This document shows positions 1-5,816 of a stretch of DNA of 5,816 bases, piece by piece. Each line of letters begins with the position of its first letter. Within the stretch, counting starts at the first letter, position 1. A program made the position numbers and the translations under genes. The DNA is from Flavobacteriaceae bacterium (GTDB lineage: Bacteria > Bacteroidota > Bacteroidia > Flavobacteriales > Flavobacteriaceae). Below the pieces are notes generated by a model. That model was not told the origin of the DNA. It did not search any database and saw only the letters and a program-made list of their open reading frames with translations. The stretch is taken from positions 1 through 5,816 of the forward strand of contig JAESTN010000060.1 in NCBI GenBank assembly GCA_016763595.1, read 5' to 3'.

Positions 1-1
1 A

Positions 2-208
2 AGAAATAATAATTACACAAAAAGAAAAATAGCACCTAATAGAAAAACTATTACTAAAAGAAAATCTTATGGTAAAAGAAACGCTACTCCTAAAAGAGTT
101 AAAGTAACTAAGAAAAAAGTTACAAGGAGAACTCATAAAATTAAAGTTAAAAAAGAAGTAAACAAAAGAAAGGTTGATAAAAAACAAGAACAAAGAAGAC
201 GTAGCTAA
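2..208 (+). CDS. C-terminal tail of a very basic protein, 5' end outside window
   Basis: Only frame 2 is open from the window edge; the other two + frames hit stops within the first 35 bases. It reads 68 codons to TAA at 206-208. The visible tail is extremely basic: by my count 19 Lys and 12 Arg in 68 residues against 3 acidic residues. It is also rich in Thr, Asn and Val and has no hydrophobic segment. Short motifs such as TKRKS, TPKRVKV and VTKKKVTRR look like a low-complexity, probably disordered tail, and the last residues are QRRRS. No domain is recognisable, so no function is proposed. Such a tail could bind nucleic acid, acidic polymer or a membrane surface, but this is inference. The gene converges on ettA and shares a terminator with it. 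The frame is well supported by the stop followed 12 bases later by a strong hairpin. Confidence 0.7.
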   Translation, partial: RNNNYTKRKIAPNRKTITKRKSYGKRNATPKRVKVTKKKVTRRTHKIKVKKEVNKRKVDKKQEQRRRS

Positions 209-220
209 TGTTACATAAAT

Positions 221-252
221 AAAAATCCCGCTTTGTAAAGCGGGATTTTTTT
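221..252. terminator. Bidirectional intrinsic terminator between convergent genes
   Basis: The hairpin has the arm AAAAATCCCGCTT, a short loop around TGTA, and the complementary arm AAGCGGGATTTTT, with extra T on the + strand. The GC core is CCCGC/GCGGG. The A-tract on one side and T-tract on the other give a U-tail in either direction. It lies 12 bases after the + gene stop (208) and about 10 bases from the ettA stop (263), so it can end both transcripts. Confidence 0.9.
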
Positions 253-262
253 AAGTTCATAA

Positions 263-1954
263 TTATCGAATCAATTTTCGATACTTAATACGTTTCGGCA
301 TTAAATCTCCACCCAAACGTTTCTTTTTATTTTCTTCATAATCACTAAAACCGCCTTCAAAAAAATACACTTCACTGTTTCCTTCAAAAGCTAAGATATG
401 CGTACAAACTCTATCTAAAAACCATCTATCGTGACTAATTACTACTGCACAACCTGCAAAGTTCTCTAAGCCTTCTTCTAAAGCTCTCAAGGTATTCACA
501 TCCAAATCATTTGTTGGCTCATCTAATAACAGTACATTCCCTTCTTCTTTTAAAGTCATTGCCAAATGCAAGCGATTTCGTTCTCCTCCAGAAAGAGTAG
601 ACACCTTTTTGTTTTGCTCACTTCCAGCAAAATTAAATCGACTTAAATATGCTCGAGAATTTACTTGTTTTCCTCCCATCATTACCAACTCTTGTCCGTC
701 TGAGAAGTTTTCCCAAATTGATTTATCTGGATCAATATTAGAATGTGCTTGATCTACATATGCAATTTTTGCCGTTTCACCAACTTTAAAACTACCTGCA
801 TCGGGATTTTCCTCGCCCATGATCATTTTAAAAATAGTCGTTTTTCCTGCTCCATTCGGACCAATAATTCCAACAATTCCTGCTTGGGGTAAATTAAATT
901 CTAAATTATCATATAATAATTTATCCCCATACGCTTTTGAAACTCCTGAAGCTTCAATCACATTGGTTCCTAATCGTGGACCATTCGGAATGTAAATCTC
1001 CAATTTATCATCCAATTTCTTTTGGTCTTGGCTCATCAACTTGTCATAGTTCTTTAAACGCGCTTTTTGCTTCGTTTGACGGCCTTTAGCTCCTTGACGT
1101 ACCCACTCTAACTCTCGCTCTAATGTTTTCTGTCTTTTTGAAGCGGTTTTACTTTCTTGCGCCAATCTCGTAGATTTTTGATCCAACCAAGAAGAATAGT
1201 TTCCTTTCCAAGGAATACCCTCACCTCGATCTAATTCTAATATCCAACCAGCTACATTATCTAAAAAGTATCTATCGTGTGTTACTGCGATTACCGTTCC
1301 TTTATATTGTGCTAAATGATGTTCTAACCAATGTACAGATTCTGCATCTAAGTGATTGGTAGGTTCATCTAGTAATAAAATTTCTGGTTCCTGTAATAAT
1401 AACCTACACAATGCAACTCTTCTTCTTTCTCCCCCTGATAAGTTTTTAATTGGAGTATCACCATCTGGAGTTCTCAGCGCATCCATGGCTATTTCTAACT
1501 TAGTGTCCAATTCCCAAGCATTAGAAGCATCAATTTTATCTTGAAGCTCTGCTTGTTTGGCCATTAACTTATCCATTTTATCGGCATCAGAGTACACCTC
1601 TTCTAAACCAAACATGTCGTTTATTTTATTGTATTCATCCAGAATTGCAACTGTTTCGGCAACCCCTTCTCTTACAATTTCAATAACCGTTTTATCATCG
1701 TCTAATTTAGGCTCTTGTTCTAAATAGCCAACTTTATAACCAGGAGAAAAAGTTACATCTCCTTGAAAATTAGTTTCTACACCAGCTATAATTTTTAATA
1801 AGGTTGATTTCCCAGATCCATTTAAACCGAGGATTCCAATTTTGGCTCCATAAAAGAAGCTTAAATAAATATCTTTTAAGACTTGTTTGTTTGTACTTTG
1901 ATAGGTTTTTGTAACCTTATTCATCGAAAAGATGACTTTCTTATCGTCTGACAT
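263..1954 (-). CDS. ettA: Energy-dependent translational throttle protein EttA (ABC-F ATPase)
   Basis: This is a 563-residue cytoplasmic ABC-F protein with two ATPase domains and no membrane segments. Domain 1 has Walker A GLNGSGKST (43-51), signature LSGGE (172-176), Walker B ending LLLDEPTNHLD with catalytic Glu197, and switch His226. Domain 2 has Walker A GPNGAGKTT (365-373), signature LSGGE (454-458), Walker B with Glu479, and His508. An acidic arm-like insertion lies at about 85-150. The basic inter-domain linker (about 255-325, including ERELEWVRQGAKGRQTKQ) is the tRNA-contacting segment of the family. Length and motifs fit EttA (about 555 residues in E. coli) better than Uup or YheS. 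The family binds the ribosomal E site and gates entry into elongation according to ATP/ADP ratio. The ATG at 1954 follows an A/T-rich leader without Shine-Dalgarno, as usual in Bacteroidota. All catalytic motifs are intact. Transcription may start upstream of the small membrane gene 35 bp away, since no clear -7 box lies in the gap. Confidence 0.95.
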   Translation of the reverse strand: MSDDKKVIFSMNKVTKTYQSTNKQVLKDIYLSFFYGAKIGILGLNGSGKSTLLKIIAGVETNFQGDVTFSPGYKVGYLEQEPKLDDDKTVIEIVREGVAETVAILDEYNKINDMFGLEEVYSDADKMDKLMAKQAELQDKIDASNAWELDTKLEIAMDALRTPDGDTPIKNLSGGERRRVALCRLLLQEPEILLLDEPTNHLDAESVHWLEHHLAQYKGTVIAVTHDRYFLDNVAGWILELDRGEGIPWKGNYSSWLDQKSTRLAQESKTASKRQKTLERELEWVRQGAKGRQTKQKARLKNYDKLMSQDQKKLDDKLEIYIPNGPRLGTNVIEASGVSKAYGDKLLYDNLEFNLPQAGIVGIIGPNGAGKTTIFKMIMGEENPDAGSFKVGETAKIAYVDQAHSNIDPDKSIWENFSDGQELVMMGGKQVNSRAYLSRFNFAGSEQNKKVSTLSGGERNRLHLAMTLKEEGNVLLLDEPTNDLDVNTLRALEEGLENFAGCAVVISHDRWFLDRVCTHILAFEGNSEVYFFEGGFSDYEENKKKRLGGDLMPKRIKYRKLIR

Positions 1955-1989
1955 ATTCGTAAATTAATTAAATAAATAAATTTTGAAGA

Positions 1990-2172
1990 TTATACTCTTC
2001 CTTTTAAGGCATTAAATACCCAAGCTACTGCGAAAAAACCAACACCGACCGCGGCAAAACCCCATCCAGCTATCTCATCATATCTAAAAGCACCAAGTGC
2101 AATTAAACCCAATCCAACAAGTATCATAATAAATGTTGCCCAAGCCAATACGGTATTTTTATTCATTGTCAT
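1990..2172 (-). CDS. Small two-helix membrane protein (CAL67264-like family)
   Basis: The product is about 60 residues with two hydrophobic helices. Counting from MTMNKN, helix 1 is about 7-29 (TVLAWATFIMILVGLGL and onward) and helix 2 about 35-55 (AGWGFAAVGVGFFAVAWVF). They are joined by a short polar turn FRYDE, and the protein ends in a basic KGRV tail. The helices are Gly/Ala-rich, suggesting tight packing. I recognise the NKNTVLAWATFIMILVGLG start as that of a conserved flavobacterial family called CAL67264; this rests on memory and the function is unknown. The frame is open to 2214, but the extra residues MSIFVVPQILKYIR are unlike the family, so the start is placed at 2172, with 2166 (MNKN) equally possible. 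A near-match -7 box (GATATTTG on the - strand, 2202-2209) would put the transcript start inside that longer reading. ettA follows 35 bp downstream on the same strand, so an operon is plausible. Confidence 0.85.
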   Translation of the reverse strand: MTMNKNTVLAWATFIMILVGLGLIALGAFRYDEIAGWGFAAVGVGFFAVAWVFNALKGRV

Positions 2173-2242
2173 TCTTATATATTTTAAAATTTGCGGAACA
2201 ACAAATATCGACAATTATTTAATAATGCTAGCTCCAGAAACA

Positions 2243-2270
2243 AAAAAACCTACATTGCTGTAGGTTTTTT
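2243..2270 (-). terminator. Intrinsic terminator after the exported basic protein gene
   Basis: A perfect 12-bp stem (AAAAAACCTACA at 2243-2254 pairing with TGTAGGTTTTTT at 2259-2270) encloses the 4-base loop TTGC. Read on the - strand it follows the TAG stop (2271-2273) directly and ends in a run of T. It separates the 2271-2807 gene from the small membrane protein gene downstream. Confidence 0.88.
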
Positions 2271-2807
2271 CTAATATCTTCTTCTTTGCCTCGTATTTCT
2301 CCTTCTAGGGGGCGCATTTCTTCTCTGAACTTCTGGAGCTTTCGGTTCTAATTCTCTTTTTGTCCTTTTCTGAAATTTCAACCAATTTTTAAACTGTTTT
2401 TTAGATAATTGTTCTTTCAGATTTGCATTTAATCGCTTTTCAAATCCCTTAATACTATCTCTTATTGGAGACAACACTTTGCTAACTCGAGTTCTAAAAT
2501 CTCCCAATACCCCACGATTAGAACCAATTTTTGTTGCATTAACTAAATCCGTTACTCCTTTTAATTCTGCATTTTTCAAAAAAGAAATCTCTTTAATTTT
2601 AGAGTTATAAGAAATAATAGCTTTTTTAACGCTATATTTTAATTCTTTTTCTTTGATTTTAATTCTTTTAATAGCTTTAACTTCTTCATAATAAAAGATC
2701 CCTACTACTTTTGAGGCATCAAAATTCTGTCTCTTTTGTGCATTTTGACGTTGAGCAATAAGAATGCTACTAAAAAGTAACAAACTAAGTAGAAGTATTT
2801 TTTTCAT
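2271..2807 (-). CDS. Exported Lys/Arg-rich hypothetical protein
   Basis: The product is 178 residues from the chosen start. It opens with a typical signal peptide: MKK, a hydrophobic core (ILLLSLLLFSSILIA), and probable cleavage before QRQN, so it should be in the periplasm or at the cell surface. There is no lipobox Cys. The mature part is strongly basic and looks mostly helical (residues about 35-150). The segment LSKKQFKNWLKFQKRTKREL recalls the LTxxQ-type helical motifs of Spy/CpxP-like periplasmic proteins, but the match is too weak for a call. The C-terminus is a Pro/Arg-rich tail (QRRNAPPRRRNTRQRRRY). The frame is open to an ATG at 2840, but that start would place residues before the MKK signal peptide and a -7 box lies at 2828-2835, so 2807 is preferred. 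A terminator follows the stop at once. Function is unknown. Confidence 0.8.
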   Translation of the reverse strand: MKKILLLSLLLFSSILIAQRQNAQKRQNFDASKVVGIFYYEEVKAIKRIKIKEKELKYSVKKAIISYNSKIKEISFLKNAELKGVTDLVNATKIGSNRGVLGDFRTRVSKVLSPIRDSIKGFEKRLNANLKEQLSKKQFKNWLKFQKRTKRELEPKAPEVQRRNAPPRRRNTRQRRRY

Positions 2808-2827
2808 TTTATGTTTTATAAGTAATG

Positions 2828-2835
2828 CAAATGTA
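2828..2835 (-). promoter_or_regulatory. Candidate Bacteroidota -7 promoter box
   Basis: The - strand reads TACATTTG, an exact match to the Bacteroidota -7 consensus TAnnTTTG. It lies 20 bases before the ATG at 2807, giving a short A/T-rich leader. No convincing TTG -33 element sits at the usual spacing, so the call rests on the -7 box and its position. It also argues against the upstream start at 2840, and it suggests the gene can be transcribed independently of fadH. Confidence 0.4.
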
Positions 2836-2858
2836 AACATAATAACAAGACAGGCACA

Positions 2859-4897
<2,039 letters not shown>

Positions 4898-4911
4898 TTA
4901 ATCCAATTTAC

Positions 4912-4923
4912 TATGCATGCATA
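4912..4923. repeat. Perfect 12-bp palindrome TATGCATGCATA upstream of fadH
   Basis: TATGCATGCATA equals its own reverse complement and lies 26 bases upstream of the fadH ATG, where a repressor or activator of this gene could bind. No matching regulator motif is known to me, so a role as an operator is only inference from position and symmetry. Confidence 0.5.
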
Positions 4924-4940
4924 ATAAGTAAGCAAGGTAC

Positions 4941-4961
4941 TCTATTTTTATGAAAAATAGA
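4941..4961. repeat. Inverted repeat, 9-bp arms with 3-base centre
   Basis: TCTATTTTT (4941-4949) and AAAAATAGA (4953-4961) are perfect inverted arms around ATG. The arms are almost wholly A/T with no T-run beyond them, so a terminator is unlikely. Being 55-76 bases upstream of fadH, it could be a regulator-binding site or a chance product of AT-rich sequence. Confidence 0.45.
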
Positions 4962-5261
4962 ATATATAAAAGTAGATCAAGATGTTTAACTTTGAATTAA
5001 ATCAATTGGAAACCACTCAAGGGCATAAAAATACATCTATAAAACCTACACAAATAGTTTGCCTACTTAGATCATTATTAAGAGAAATTTCCTTAAAATA
5101 TTTAAGCATCTTTTTCAAGTAATCATAGGTTTTTCAATTTGCACAAAAATAAATAAGGGGCACCAACATCACAGTACTTTTTGAGCGTTGAAAAATTATA
5201 ATCTAGCTGCTGCTATTGAAACTAATTTTACACACAACCTGTTCGGTTTTTATATGTTAAC

Positions 5262-5816
5262 TTATTGCATAGGCACCTCAACAAATAACAAATCTGAATC
5301 TTCTTTGGCTTCAATCTTAAAGCTCTCAGCACCCCAAATACCAATTGCATCTCTGGTTGACATTTTTTCATTGTTTATAACAATTCCTCCATTGATATTC
5401 ATCAAATAAACCCCATTCTCTTTCGATTTTATTTGATATTCAAATACATTTCCTTTACTCAATTCAATACGAGATATTTGTGCATTTTGATGCATTTTTA
5501 AGCTCTCAGTATGGTTGGATTTTACAGAACTGACCAATATTTGTAATTAGTCTTTTCGATCTTTTACATTGAATTGTTTTTGCTCGTATTTTGGTGTTAC
5601 ATTTTGCTCATTAGGTACAATCCATAATTGGAAAAAATTTGTTTTTTCCGTTTTACTATCGTTAAACTCAGAATGCATTAATCCTGTTCCTGCCGACATT
5701 ACTTGTACCTCATCAGCTTCTATTGCTCGTTTGTTTCCCATAGTATCTTGATGTGATAATGCTCCAGATAAAGGAATGGAAATAATTTCCATATTGTTAT
5801 GAGGGTGCGTTCCAAA
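5262..5816 (-). pseudogene. Pirin-family (YhhW-type) bicupin, in-frame stop; 5' end outside window
   Basis: The frame enters at the window edge (5816) as FGTHPHNNMEI and reads SGALSHQDTMGN and VMSAGTGLMHSEFND. This is the hallmark N-terminal cupin of pirins, and all four metal ligands are visible: His4 and His6 of THPH, then His48 and Glu50 of HSE, counted from the edge. It continues through FFQLWIVPNEQNVTPKYEQ to KDRKD, then TAA (5547-5549). The very same frame resumes with LQILVSSVKSNHTESLKMHQ and the second cupin (YLMNINGGIVINNEKMS, GIWGAESFKIEAKED, LLFVEVPMQ), ending at 5262. The layout matches E. coli YhhW (231 residues), so roughly the first 50 residues lie outside. Pirins bind Fe or similar metals; YhhW has quercetin 2,3-dioxygenase activity in vitro, but the physiological role is unclear. 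The stop sits at the junction of the cupins, so the product would be the N-terminal cupin alone. A separate C-terminal product from the TTG at 5537 is conceivable but unlikely. Confidence 0.88.
5547..5549 (-). other. Premature in-frame TAA in pirin gene
   Basis: The coding strand reads GAC TAA TTA CAA ATA TTG. Homology to YhhW continues on both sides in the same frame without gap, so one substitution in a codon such as AAA, CAA or GAA explains the stop. It is not a homopolymer length error of the kind possible in fadH. Confidence 0.85.

Noticed and set aside
1356..1544. 62-codon + strand ORF
   Set aside because: It lies wholly antisense to the well-supported ettA coding sequence and resembles no protein.
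2173..2214. Longer start for the small membrane protein (MSIFVVPQ)
   Set aside because: The extra residues do not fit the family and would precede or overlap the possible promoter box at 2202-2209.
2808..2840. Longer start for the exported basic protein (MFTFALLIKHK)
   Set aside because: It would place a stretch before a classic MKK signal peptide and would overlap the exact -7 box at 2828-2835.
4982..5122. 46-codon + strand ORF beginning MFNFELNQLETTQG in the fadH-pirin spacer
   Set aside because: There is no -7 box or terminator, no recognisable similarity, and low-complexity AT-rich composition; chance is the simplest explanation.
5188..5409. 73-codon + strand ORF
   Set aside because: Much of it is antisense to the second pirin cupin, and the remainder lies in AT-rich spacer without promoter or recognisable motif.
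5569..5751. 60-codon + strand ORF
   Set aside because: It is antisense to the conserved first pirin cupin.

Overview
The window looks like the chromosome of a marine-type Flavobacteriaceae (Bacteroidota). It is AT-rich, start codons lack Shine-Dalgarno sequences and are preceded by A/T-rich leaders, one gene has a Bacteroidota-type -7 box (TAnnTTTG), and a small two-helix membrane protein is of a type I associate with flavobacteria. The genus cannot be fixed from this sequence. No mobile element, CRISPR array, rRNA or tRNA was seen.

Layout, left to right. (1) Positions 2-208 on the + strand hold the very basic C-terminal tail of a gene that begins before the window. It ends at a strong hairpin (221-252) that can terminate transcription in both directions. 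(2) Converging on it from the - strand is ettA (263-1954), an ABC-F ATPase that gates translation initiation. It is preceded 35 bp upstream by a small membrane protein gene (1990-2172). (3) Next, also on the - strand, is an exported, Lys/Arg-rich hypothetical protein (2271-2807) with its own -7 box and a terminator directly after its stop. (4) The - strand gene at 2859-4885 is fadH, 2,4-dienoyl-CoA reductase. It is broken by a one-base frameshift near 3115-3125, about 88 codons before its end. (5) After a 376-bp non-coding stretch with two inverted repeats comes the 3' part of a pirin/YhhW-type bicupin gene (5262 to the window edge, - strand). It is interrupted by an in-frame TAA at 5547-5549.

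The genes are mainly housekeeping or accessory metabolism and do not form one pathway. ettA and the small membrane gene may be co-transcribed. fadH is the auxiliary enzyme that lets beta-oxidation handle unsaturated fatty acids. Pirin-type proteins are metal-binding cupins.

The most notable feature is that two neighbouring conserved genes, fadH and pirin, are both disrupted, by different kinds of lesion: an indel in a homopolymer tract and a nonsense codon. This suggests either real local gene decay or, for fadH, a sequencing error. I saw no convincing new multi-gene system.
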